This document shows positions 48,266 to 60,000 of a stretch of 64,000 nt of DNA, piece after piece (position 1 is the stretch's first letter; every line of letters begins with the position of its first letter). Origin of the DNA: Oikopleura dioica (lineage: Eukaryota > Chordata > Appendicularia > Copelata > Oikopleuridae); the NCBI GenBank assembly GCA_907165135.1, contig OU015568.1, positions 17,028,477 through 17,092,476 of the forward strand, in the 5' to 3' direction. The notes under the pieces are model-generated. The model saw nothing but the letters and a program-made list of their open reading frames with translations. It was not told the origin of the DNA and ran no database searches. The position numbers were made by a program, and so were the translations under genes.

Positions 48266-49525
48266 AAGTCTGTTTTAGACAAAAAATTTAGAACAAACGG
48301 TAAAACCTTATTCAAGGGATTGAGTGTATATAGTGAGTCATTATTAAATCGAGATTCTTTATATATAAGCCGGGCTTATTAAGCCCAGATAAAAAAATAC
48401 GCAAGAAATGAAAATGAAAATTTCTGCCCCGAAGAGATTGATTTTCGCGTCTTAAGTTGTTGTCAAAAATAAATGTCCGAAGACGACAAGTACTTAAATA
48501 TTTGATGTCGCGTGGACATGACCGTAGCCCGTGGCTTTGAACTTCCGGCGGAGGACATAAGACAAGCACGCCGGAGAAGATGAAGCTGTGGTTGATCGCA
48601 CATCGAGTACTCCGGCGCCGACCAAAGGCGCAACTTGTTTGCGCGGAGATGCTCAAAACTCCTGCCAAAATTTACTTTTGCCGAAATGCCTAATTTGCGC
48701 AGAATTAGGCGAAAATAAACTTGAAAGAGGAGACTCAATTTCAAAACAAGTCTCTTCTTTTTTAAACAATTCTTTATTATAATCTCGAATTCCCTTTTCA
48801 AAAAGGTTAAATTTCGATGTGCGCAGAGATTCTCTAGTTCAAGGTCTTTGGTTTACAACTTGAGGGTGTGAAAACAAGCTTTTGGAAATCTGGATTGTGG
48901 ATTTTTGATCTGACGGGCAGAGACTCAATCTGTGGTTTATTAGACTTGCGGTCAGCTCAGGATAAACCCAACCAAAAAATCTGAAACTTGGATTCAGAGA
49001 AGGTCGAAGTACCGCCGTCATACATTTATTATTGAAAGTTTCATTTCTAAATTTAAATGAACTTGCGTTTTCATTTTCACCTCAAATTCTTTAACGGCCA
49101 TCAAAACTTATGATTCATAAGACTTATTCTGTTAAAAAGATGTATTTCTAACGTGAGACAGGAGTGAGAAGATCTCACTGAGAACGAGAAAGATGCAGTT
49201 TATGGAGGTAATTGATTGTCGAAAACAAAATAGCAGCGAGCCTGTTCTCAGAAAAGCTTATTAGAGACTACGATTTTACGGAAATTATTTTTATGCATAT
49301 TGAACTTTGGCACAGTTACGAGCCCATCTTTCTGAAATCTAACAAAAATGATAATCATTCTTGAAACCTTCTTCTCTTTCATTATTAGTCCGCGAAAGTA
49401 CTTTCAGAACTCAAAAGTTTACGAAAGTACTGATTTTTTTTAATTTTCTTGAGCGCGGTGGGGGCGCTGTTCAGTTCATATCAGCAGAATGAGGATCCCA
49501 CCTCGGTACCACCGCCTCGCCCAGC

Positions 49526-52329
49526 ATGAATTTAACCCTGCCCAAGTCTGTTTTTCTAGCCCTGTCGATATGCTTTCTTCTTATCCTGCTGAAAGAAAAA
49601 GAGTACATTTTGAACTTGAAAAAAGAGAGCCACCACGAACGGGTGGAACGCCAAGAGATAAAATTTGAAACGAAGAAAGTTTTTACCACCGCCAAGAGTT
49701 CGGTTCTAGAGAACGCCACAGAAGATGATACCCTTCAAATGAAGTGGACGCCGAGTACTGACGAGTGCAAACCAGTAGGAGCGGGCGTCTTTTTTCGTTA
49801 CGATGTAAAAAATTGTAAAATTGCTAAAGCAAAAGATTGTTGTTGAAAAAGCTTGTATTGCGACCTTCAGTAACACTTAGAGCTTGTTTTTGCGATTTGA
49901 GCATCAACAACTCTCATATATTTACAAAACTTTTTCGCAGCTTCTTTAAGACAAGTTCTAATCTTTAGAATCTAAAGAAGTCAATTTTTATTCTCTCAAA
50001 TAAATATAGGGAATTTAAATTTTCTGAAAAGGAGAAGAATGTGCCTGAAAAAAGTGATGTTAAAGATCCCGCAAAAGACAATTTTGTATTTCTGAAAAAG
50101 CACAAAGTCGCGAGCACCACTTTCAAGGCGATTTTCCATAAATTCGCAAAATACAGACAGATTCCGATTGAACCAAGATTAATTGGACCGCAAGGTTAGG
50201 AAAAGAAAGATTAAAAAGTGCGATGTTCTGGCTTGTATTTCATAAATCCGCTGGATGTTCCGAAAATTAAATTTGAGAATTAGGGTAGCTAGAGCCGTTT
50301 GCAAATCTCTTTTGGTTATCCGAAAATTACTCATAATTTGTGGCCGACGAAGAAATTAAGTCGTTTTCAGGTGGATGTTATCCGGCGCGCATAAACGAGC
50401 ACTGCTGGCCAAGACGTCACTATCATCCGGCGAATGGATTGACTTATCACTTTCGCTGGAACATAGAACAAGCTCACAAGATCTTTGATTTGAAAAACAC
50501 GGCGATTTTCACGACAATCAGGAATCCAATGACGTGCTTCGAATCCGTCTACAACTATTTTTACTTCAAGCGATACGTAAGCACTCGGCATTTTAGCATC
50601 CCAGAACATTCTTCTAGTCCGAATTTTGTTGAGATTTTTTTTGTAATCCAATTTGTTTTTGACTCGGCGTAATTCTGAGAGCATTTTTTTTCGGAAAAGC
50701 TTTTTCTAACAGCTAATCTTGACCAGATTAGAGGTTTCTCGGCATAATTTTACGCTGAAAAAAGCCAAAATCTCTCACCTTAGCCACTTTTAAGGTCATG
50801 CATGGGTCCGCCTTTAATCCTCTTACCATAACGTTCTATGCACTGAATTTTCTCCAACGTTACTGTAGATCGAAATTTGTCGAATTTACATTGGCAATGC
50901 ATAAATCGATCAATAGAGCATAATTTTAGCATAACATTGTTCTCACTTCAAGCTCACTTTCAGAAAAACTTGGATCACCCGTGCGATTCGCCTTGCTGGA
51001 ACCGCCCGTTTTATCAATTCAACGGAAACAGACTGGGAATCTCGACCGGGGAGTTCTTGGATAATCTTCCCGAGAATTTCGACCCGAGGGCTTCGCAAAA
51101 TTTTCGGGCAAAGAACTTTCAATCCTTCGAGCTCGGGCTGGACCACCTAAACGACAACCCCGCCTACATCGAATCGCAGTTAGAGCGACTGGAGACACAA
51201 TTTGATCTCGTCATAATTCTCGAGCACTACATGGAGTCCATCGTGCTTCTAAAACATCGCCTCTGCGTCTCTTACGAGATTTTATACATCAAGGCGAAAA
51301 ACAAGGCGAGTTATACGCCAGAGCCGCTGAGCGAAAAACAAAAGGCCAACTTCGCCGAGTTCTTCAAGCAAGATCTCGAAATGTACAGATTCTTCAACGA
51401 GACTCTTCACAAGAAAATCGACGCCTTTGGACGGGATCGAATGAGAGAGGAGATCAAAGTCGCCAAGAAAATATTCGAACGTTGCGCAGAGCTTTCCGAC
51501 GGGCATAAAGACGGATGCAAAATTAAAAGGCCCGAAAGTGAACCACCGGTATGTTAGCTTCCGCAATTTTAAGTTGATAAGATCATCAGCTTCTTTTAAT
51601 AAGCCGAAAAAACAGTTCGGAAAAAGCAATTCTCAATACTATATTTTTTCAATAATAAATATTTGATCTTCTTTTTTTAAAAATATTTTTCAAAAGCCCG
51701 GATACACAATTAGCTCGTTATTTTCATGAACATATACCTGCCTTCTTTATGCTCTTAAATGAAATGTCCTACGTTTTTAATAGAAATAATTAATACTTTG
51801 ACGCATTTCAGAACCAGAATTAAAAACATTTTAATATTTGATGATTTTTGCAGTTTTTCAAAATGAAAACATGAAATCAACTTCTCGCCTCTTCTGGACC
51901 TTGGCGGTCTTGGTGTCGCGCACAGAAACCGCAAATTGAGGGTTCTTCGTATTTTAGAAGCGAGATAAGCTCGTCAAAAAAACTGAAATAAGGGCGGCAC
52001 TTGAAATCAAACGTGCAAGCAAAAAGTCTAGCCCGTGAACCAGATTTTCCGCCGGTAAATGTAACTTTCAGGCAAATATTACGAGCGAAATCGTGAGATA
52101 TCCGTCCCTGGATCCGAAAATCTACCTCAAATACATGGACGAAAACTTTGGTCACTGCTCTAATCCGTCTAGTTCTTATGGAAAAGTGAAATCGATTCAC
52201 GAAACTGGAGTGCTAAACAGTACCTGTCCATTTGTAGACAAGCCAATTAAATCAAACTTTGCCGATCATATTGAAATTACGCTAGAATCGGATGTTAAAT
52301 TCGACAATTCTACGGAAGAAGACTCGTAG
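49526..52329 (+). CDS. Galactose-3-O-sulfotransferase-like Golgi enzyme, 496 aa, five exons
   Basis: Exons 49526-49804, 50032-50194, 50371-50576, 50964-51548 and 52072-52329 join through GT-AG introns to 1491 nt (496 aa plus stop). Residues about 7-22 (SVFLALSICFLLILL) form a signal anchor, giving a type II Golgi topology with a Lys/Glu-rich stem. The 5'-PAPS-binding loop reads VFLKKHKVASTTF, and the 3'-phosphate motif region reads TTIRNPMTCFESVYNYF. FDLVIILEHYMESIVLLKHRL matches the conserved C-terminal block of the GAL3ST family. Family members transfer sulfate from PAPS to the 3-OH of galactose on glycolipids or glycoproteins. The acceptor here cannot be told from sequence. The last exon (YLKYMDENFGHC...) is an acidic tail without a known motif. 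In a tunicate, sulfated glycans of the house or tunic are plausible substrates (inference). Confidence 0.85.
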
Positions 52330-52977
52330 TATTTATCAAAAATTCTAACTTGTTAAATGTGCGTTTTTGGCAGAAATTCTGATCAAGAGAAGTTTAACAA
52401 TTAGAATCTAATATTATATAATATTAGTAATATTTTTAACAAAATCGATTCAATTTCACTGTAAATAAATACCGAATGATGCTGAAAAAATTCGTTGTCG
52501 ACAGTTAGTAACTGCTTGCCATCAAAATTAAGCATGTGTATACAAAAAAAGAAGATTCCGAAGATTGAGATGAGAGAGCCAAACTCGATAGAAAATAAAT
52601 GAGAATTTTTAGCATTCATATTTTGGTCGAGATAGCTTTTTCTAAAAACAAAAGTGATCTTGATACAGAATGATGTAATAAAAATAACCCGCTGTGCAAG
52701 AGAAAGGATTCCAAACACAGAAACACAGAAATGGTTCCAGACACAATCCCAAATAAATGCAGGTCAATATTCTGTTGATTCTCCTTTCTGAATACGTATT
52801 CAATACCTGTTGAGCACGAGTTCAACCTGCATTAACTTCTAATAACAGTTCAACCCCCATTTCGCTTTATTCGCAGGTGTCGCCCTCAAGTCAAAAAAAC
52901 GCATCTACTATCTTTCTCCTTTTTCGAATTAAGAATTCTATGAGAGCAATAAATCCACAAAGTTACTTTTTCCCGCA
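52330..52977. other. Intergenic, nothing recognised
   Basis: AT-rich, with no supported exon. Probably contains the sulfotransferase 3' untranslated region and the promoter of the next small gene. Confidence 0.4.
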
Positions 52978-53138
52978 ATGTCAGGTTCTTCGAAGGTAAA
53001 AAAAAAGAAAGCCAGAATTTCTTATTTTCTTGAAATTTCTAGCTGCCAATAGATTCGTCGATAATCGGCGCAGCAGTGTTGTCATTTGCCATTCCAGTCA
53101 CTTTCTACATCCAAGGGTTTCAAAAACAAGTTCCGTGA
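52978..53138 (+). CDS. Possible 37-aa single-pass membrane microprotein, two exons
   Basis: ATG at 52978 opens an 18-nt exon (MSGSSK), followed by a 47-nt GT-AG intron (donor CGAAG|gtaaaa, acceptor ttctag|CTGCC) and a second exon 53043-53138 ending in TGA. The product is MSGSSK, then LPIDSSIIGAAVLSFAIPV, then TFYIQGFQKQVP. About 18 hydrophobic residues form one likely transmembrane helix with a short basic tail. The size and layout resemble small accessory subunits of membrane complexes (mitochondrial or ER), but I cannot name a family. Each exon is too short for routine gene finding. The support is the clean splice pair and the coherent membrane protein it creates. Confidence 0.45.
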
Positions 53139-54081
53139 AGAATTTTTAAGCAGTGTCCAGATAGGACCGTTTCAGGTTGCATAAGAACATCGTGGTTGTT
53201 TAAATACCGGATTTGTGGTGTTTTTGGAACCCGAGAAAAGAGTCTACTGCATTTTTGAGTACCGTGATTACAGATTGTTAAGGTCAGGATTAAACCTGTA
53301 TTTATGAGCTTGAACGGGGCGTAATTGAACATAACAAAAAATTAAAATATCTAAAAAGAAAAAAATTGTTCTTCCGAAGTGAAGATTCCGAATAAAACAT
53401 AATCCAAAAACAGTCTCATGCGGAGACATAGCGAAATAAAGGTCAGCCTCCTCAAACAGGTAAAAAACCACTCAGCTAGTCACATAAAACATCCTTATTT
53501 TTAGCAAACTCACTCGCCATCAAAAGTTATAGCGGCCTAATCAGCTCAATGGCGAATTCGAACGTTTTCTTCATTTAGGGAGATAAAAATTGAACGCATC
53601 ATGTATTTTTCTTCTTCGATGATATGTTTTAGTTTCTGTCGTTGTACTGTATATATATTTTTATCAAAGAATCCAAGAAGTTTTCCCGAAGTCCATTCTG
53701 ATCCGTTCTTCATTCAATCTTCTGTATAAACATTCCGATATACTGTTTTTCAAATAAATCATTATCCAAAAATATAAGAATATACGGTATATATTATATA
53801 CCTCGCATTTCAAAAAAAAAAAAATTCGCAAAATCGTCTAAAATATTGACAGAAACAAAAATGCTTTGATAACTAACTAATGAATCATTAGAAGTGATCA
53901 ATCTCTGTCAGAAAAAAAACGAAAAAATGGAGCTAGAGAATGTAAATGAAAATTCTTGAAGCAAAATTGTTGGAGGAAGGAGTTCGAAGCGCTGAGGGGC
54001 AAACCGCTGCCCGGTTATTTCAAAAATTACTTGAAAGATTTCCAGCTCGAAGAGACAGTAGAGGAGTCTTCAACTCGGAAA
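53139..54081. other. Intergenic upstream of myosin VIIA
   Basis: AT-rich, including TATATA-rich tracts near 53640-53800, with no supported exon. An open frame leads into the myosin start at 54082 without an earlier in-frame ATG. Confidence 0.4.
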
Positions 54082-57000
54082 ATGGTGGTCATCAGGTCAT
54101 GCGTTCAAATTTCAAAATTTAAATTTCTTTTATTTCAATTTCAGCGTTAAAATGAGAATTCTAGCGTTTTCGGAATTTTTTTTAAAATAACTAAAATTGT
54201 GTCTTCTCCGAAATTGTGAACCCGTGATCAGGCCAGGTGATCACGTGTGGCTGACCAGCCATGGCGATCAAAAACTGCCCGTTGCAATCGGCGCTCAGGA
54301 CTGGCTCAGACAAGGGATCAATCAAAAATTAATTGAGCTGCTGCGAATCTCCATTATATACACGCGGCTTTATTAATTAGAAAATGTGCTCTCAGCCTCG
54401 CTAGATCAAAAAGTCAGAAGGTGGAAAGCTACTGCTCATCGACGATCAAGAAAATGGTTTTCGAAATGAATAATTCAAGTTTTTATTTAATTATTGACGA
54501 AAGTTGAACATTTTGAATTTGATAAATATTGAATCAAAAAATAGAGGGCTCTTGAAGTCAAAATTGGCATCTACTTGAAAAAATATTCAGCAGGAAGGGC
54601 ATGTCCATACTATGGACAGACCTAGATATTTATAGGCAATTTCGACCTTCGAAAACCAAGGCTAAGAACATGAAGTCTGGATCGAAATCGCCAAAGCGGG
54701 CAAACAAATCAAGGAAAGAGTTTAAAAGATGAACTTTGCCTAAGAGGCAATCACAGATCCGCCCCTTCGAGGGTTTAAAAGCGGATTTAAGGATAAACCA
54801 AAGCTGTTGACTTCGTCGACACAAGGTTTATTGTTTGAACTCGGGAAAGGCGATGCATCCGACTTCGCAAAGTGGCGTGGACGATATGATCCGACTTGGA
54901 GACCTCAACGAAGCGGGCATTTTGAGGAATCTTCATCTCAGATACAAGAACAACAAAATATACACTTTCACTGGCGCGATCTTAGTCGCAGTGAACCCTT
55001 ATCAAATTATAAAGGAACAAGGTCGACATTGAACAGTTTCTCCTAAGAATTACGGTAATGGAGGGGTTATAACTTGTAAGTCCCGAAGCCTAACCTAGGT
55101 GGCTACGCCCCTCGAGACCCCAAGCAAGTACTTTCAGTCCACCAACCCTAATCTTTTTTTTCGATCTTTGAAAGGGTATCTACGATCCGTCAGAAATCAA
55201 GCGATACACAAACAAGAAGATCGGAGAACTTCCCCCGCATATCTTCTCCATTGCCGACAATGGTTAGATTCAATCGACTCAATTTTAATTTTCAATCGCT
55301 CCGTTTTAGCCTACTACAATATGCAGAGGAACAATCGGGATCAATGTGTTGTGATTTCTGGAGAGTCTGGCGCAGGAACGTGTTAAAAGCAAAATAATCG
55401 TCTAAAGTAAGGGAACCTTAGTAACAAAACTATCCAAAAACGGTCAGCGGCAAGCAAGAATAGTTAACTGACAAGTGAGACATTTGGGTCAGCTTTGGGA
55501 GCACTTACTGTCAACACGCGAAACAGGAAAGACTGAATCTGCCAAATTACTGTTACAATTCTTGGCCGAAGCGTCTGGCCAGCAGAATATGGAACAAAGA
55601 ATCGAAAAGCAAATCCTAGACTCGAACCCAGTTCTCGAAGCCTTTGGAAACGCGAAAACTGTTAGAAATGATAATTCATCGCGTTTTGGAAAATTTATTG
55701 AGCTGCAATTCAACAGAAGAGGGGCGATTGATTCGGCAAGGTAAAGTCAAGAAAACCTAACCTATTTTGGAGTACGGTATAAATACCGTGGATACGTCTT
55801 TTCTTCCAAATTTAAAGCCTTAGATTTACTTGTAGTAAAAAAAAATTCAGAATCGAGCAGTATCTTCTGGAAAAATCGCGTCTCGTCCGCCAGAGCGAGC
55901 AAGAACGAAACTACCACATTTTCTACTACATGTTGGCTGGAATGAGCGGCGAGGAGAAGACGCGTCTGGGCCTGACCAAACCCTCAGACTATCAATACCT
56001 CTCCCAGGACAACGTGAACAAGGCACTGTCGAACAAGTGCTACGGAAAAGGGCACGGTTCGTGTCTCTTCGTTCAGGGCCACAACGACGCTGACGAGTAC
56101 CACAAGCTGATGGATGCGATGAAAACGCTGGGCTTCAAAGACGTCGAGTTGCGAGAAACGTTCAAATTGCTCGCAGCGCTTCTGCAAATTGGAAACTTCG
56201 AGTTCGAAGAAGCGATGATTGACAACCTCGATGCTTGCCATTTGATTTACAATTCCGGCGTGAAGCAAGTCTGCGCGCTGCTGGAAGTCATCGATGATGT
56301 CCTAATCAAGTCGATCACGCACCGAACTTTGAACATGAGAGGCGAAGCTGTTACCTCGCCGATGAATATGAACATGGCTAGGGACGTAAAAGATGCTCTT
56401 GTCAAGGGAATCTATGGAAGGCTTTTCGTCTGGATTGTGGAAAAGGTCAACTCTACCGTCAACAAAACTAAAGGTCTGTATTGAGGCCTATCCCAAGATT
56501 GTCCACTAGAATTCTGAAGAGCTCGTGTTCTGTATGTGTTATGTATTGTAATTACGAGACCGTAAGCCATCCGTGTTAGTATAGTGGTGAGTATTCCCGC
56601 CTGTCACGCGGGCGACCGGGGTTCGATTCCCCGACACGGAGACCTTTTTCTCTATCTCACCTTTTACCAACCCTTTAATTTAGATGGCGTCAAGCGAAAA
56701 AGAAAAGATGATCCCAACCGTGGTCACTCAATCGGTCTTCTCGATATTTTCGGCTTCGAGAACTTCGGCAAAAACTCTTTCGAGCAACTGTGCATCAACT
56801 TCGCAAATGAAAACTTGCAGCAGTTTTTCGTCCGACACGTTTTCAAAATGGAACAAGAAGAGTACGAGCGAGAAGGGATCCACTGGCGGAGCATCGAGTT
56901 CACTGATAACCAGGACATTCTGGACATGATCGCCGCCAGACCTATGAACATTTTGAGCTTGATCGATGAAGAATCTATGTTTCCGCGATCTACTGATAGA

Positions 57001-60000
57001 ACAATGTTGATCAAGCTGTCGCGAACGCATGGAAAGAACAGGTTGTTTGAAGCTCCACGAAATCAATCAGTCTCCAGCTTCTCTATCCGGCACTTTGCTG
57101 GTACTGTTTCTTACGACACGGCTGGTTTCCTCGAGCGAAACAGAGACACATTCCACGGCGATTTGATTCAGCTCATCCGAAGCTCGAAGAACAAATTCTT
57201 GCATTTCATTTTCCACAAAGATTTGAAGAACTCTTCGATTCATCAAAAAGAGCGCCCACTCTCTGCGAACAGTTCCGAAAATCACTGGATTCGCTGATGA
57301 GAACATTGATCAAATGCCAGCCTTTCTTCGTTCGATGCGTCAAACCAAACGACATCAAGCAGCCGGGACTGTTCGATCGGGAACTGGTCTGCCAGCAGCT
57401 TCGATATTCTGGAATGATGGAGACGATCCGAATTCGGCGTCAAGGCTATCCGATGCGATACGAATTCGCTGCCTTTATTGATAGGTACCGGGTTTGTATC
57501 GGCGCGATGCCTCGCTCAGCTGTCAACCAGAACTTGAAGGAATCTGCCTCGAAGATTTGTCGGCTTATCCTCAAGGACGATGAATGGCGAGTTGGATTGA
57601 CAAAGGTTTTCCTCAAGGACGAACACGATGTTGAAATGGAAGTTGGTCGAGAAAAAGCTCTCCTCAAATACGTCCTCGTTCTCCAACGAGCTATCCGGGG
57701 ATGGTACGCGAAAAGAACCTTCCAGCGTCTCAAAAGATCCGTTGTCAAGATTCAAGCGCTTTGGCGAGCATACAGAGCGAGGAAAGCTTACAGAGAGATG
57801 ATTCAAGGTTATGGTCGACTGCAAGCTCTCTGGAGGGCCAGAAGACTCGCTTTTAGATACAACTTTGCAAGAAAGCGTATTATCGGCTTACAGGAACGGA
57901 TTGAGCTGTTTTGAGGTCAACCGACCAAAAATCCAATTGATTTTTGGATCGTAATTATGACCTTTCCTCTCATCCGTGTTAGTATAGTGGTGAGTATTCC
58001 CGCCTGTCACGCGGGCGACCGGGGTTCGATTCCCCGACACGGAGAGTTTTTCCTTATCGTTACTCAGGGTGTGATCACTTTTTGCTCAATCCCCTGAAAG
58101 GCCTACATCAGAGGACATATGATGAGAAACCACATCGTCGCCAAGCGAGATGCCATTGTCACAATTCAAGCGTACACAAGAGGAATGATCGACAGAAAGA
58201 ACTATAGGAAGCTTCTGTTCCTCAGAGCTTGTGAAGAACTTCCAGCGAAGGAGAAGAAGAAAAGACTTGAGGAGTTTGAAACAGCAGAAAAGGCTACCTT
58301 ACAGTCTCTGATTGAGAAAAGAAAGAGATCGCAAGTCAAGACTTCGAAGAAGAAAGACAAGGAGAGAGAAAGAGAGCAGTATCAGGGACGGTCAGAAATG
58401 AAAAATGGCATCTTATTGTGTGTCTTCCATGCTATTTTTTGACCAAAGAAAGGATTATCATTTCGAAAAAGCCGCAGCGATGATGTCTGAATCAGAATCG
58501 GAAGAAGAAGATGCAGGAAGAGCTGCAATTGTAGAGGAAGTGGAAGAAGACTTGGCTGAATACTCGTTCCATAAATTCTCCTCGACCTACTTCGTGAGCG
58601 CTTCAACGTGTAACTTTTCGAAGCGCCAAATCAGAGAACCGCTGCTTCATATTGATGATGAACACTCACGCAAAGTGGCTCTCTGCATTTGGACAACGAT
58701 TCTTAGGTCAGTTAACAGATTATTTAAAGGCTCTAATTGCCCTATAAAGATTCATGGGAGAGTTACCCGAGTCCAAGTACAACAAGGCCGACATTGAGGA
58801 AATCGAAATTGTACCAGTCATGACGAAAATTTACGAAACGATGGGACTGTCCTACGCTCGAGGAAGAGGAGTGCTCGATGAGAAAGACAAGGAAAAGGAA
58901 GATAACAAGAACAAAATGATAAAAATCAAGCTTGGAAAAACAGCGACCACAGATCATGATCCTCGACGATTTGTTGACAAACCCTCGACAAATCTTGAAA
59001 AACTCCATTTTATAATAGGATCTGGTAAGAACTCGTCATTTTCTAGTCTCAAGCGGAATTTTAGGAATTCTCCGACCACATCTACGTGATGAAATCTACT
59101 GCCAAATAATGAAGCAACTCACCAATAACAGCTCGCGACCCTCTCACGCTCGAGGATGGCTTCTCATGTCTCTCTGTCTCGGTTGTTTTGCCCCGACTGA
59201 GCGGCTCACAAAAACTCTCAAGAACTTCCTTCGAAATGGCCCTGCCAGTTACGGGCCTTACTGCGAAGACAAACTTCGCCGAACACTTTTGAACGGGACC
59301 CGGCAGCAGCCCCCTAGCTGGATGGAACTTACAGCAGCAAAATCAAAGAAGCCGATCATGATTACTGTGACTTTCATGGATGGTACAACGAAGTCGCTTC
59401 TTTGTGACAGTGCAACTACTACACGAGAACTGACAAAGAGTTTATCTGACACGATTAATTTAACAGACACGTTCGGATTTTCCTTGTTCATCGCGCTTTT
59501 CGATCACGTCGAGTCTATCGGATCTGGCAACGACCACGTGATGGACGCGATCAGCAGATTCGAGCAAATCGTCAAGAAAGACGGCGCCCAGGAACGACAC
59601 GCGCCCTGGAGAATCTTCTTTAGAAAAGAAATCTTTAGCCCGTGGCATAAAGCTGAAGAAGACAAGGTCGCTACTAATTTAATCTACCACCAGATTTGCC
59701 GAGGCGTTAAATTCGGCGAATACAAGTTTGATTCTGACGAGAAAATGGCGGATCTAGCGGCGAAGCAGTACTACATCGAGTTTGGCAGTGACATTTCCGG
59801 GTCGAAAGTGATGCCAGTAGTGCCACAGTGGATTCCTGATCGAGTCCTGTCAAAGAAATCTCCATCCAAGTGGGCAGCTTTGATCGTCGACCGCCACAAA
59901 CAAGGAGAACACGTGCGAGGAAGATGGGAGCCAAAGATGGTAAAGGACCACATCGTCAATCGAGCTCGTTTTCACTGGTCGATTCTCTTCAGCAGATTCT

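Larger units (their letters stand above)
43060..49525. other. Gene-poor stretch with five palindromic repeat copies
   Basis: No gene could be supported over about 6.4 kb, apart from dispersed repeat copies. A possible initial exon on the minus strand near 47858 (MARELSQEFQLLIKPEQ followed by gtgtgc) has no matching acceptor exon that I could confirm. Open frames near 44888-45254 on both strands have no recognisable domain. Confidence 0.4.

Noticed and set aside
57067-57306. Alternative intron of 32 nt at 57190 to fix the MYO7A frame
   Set aside because: It would delete the conserved [11 protein letters not shown] block. A one-base run error at 57245 explains the shift better.
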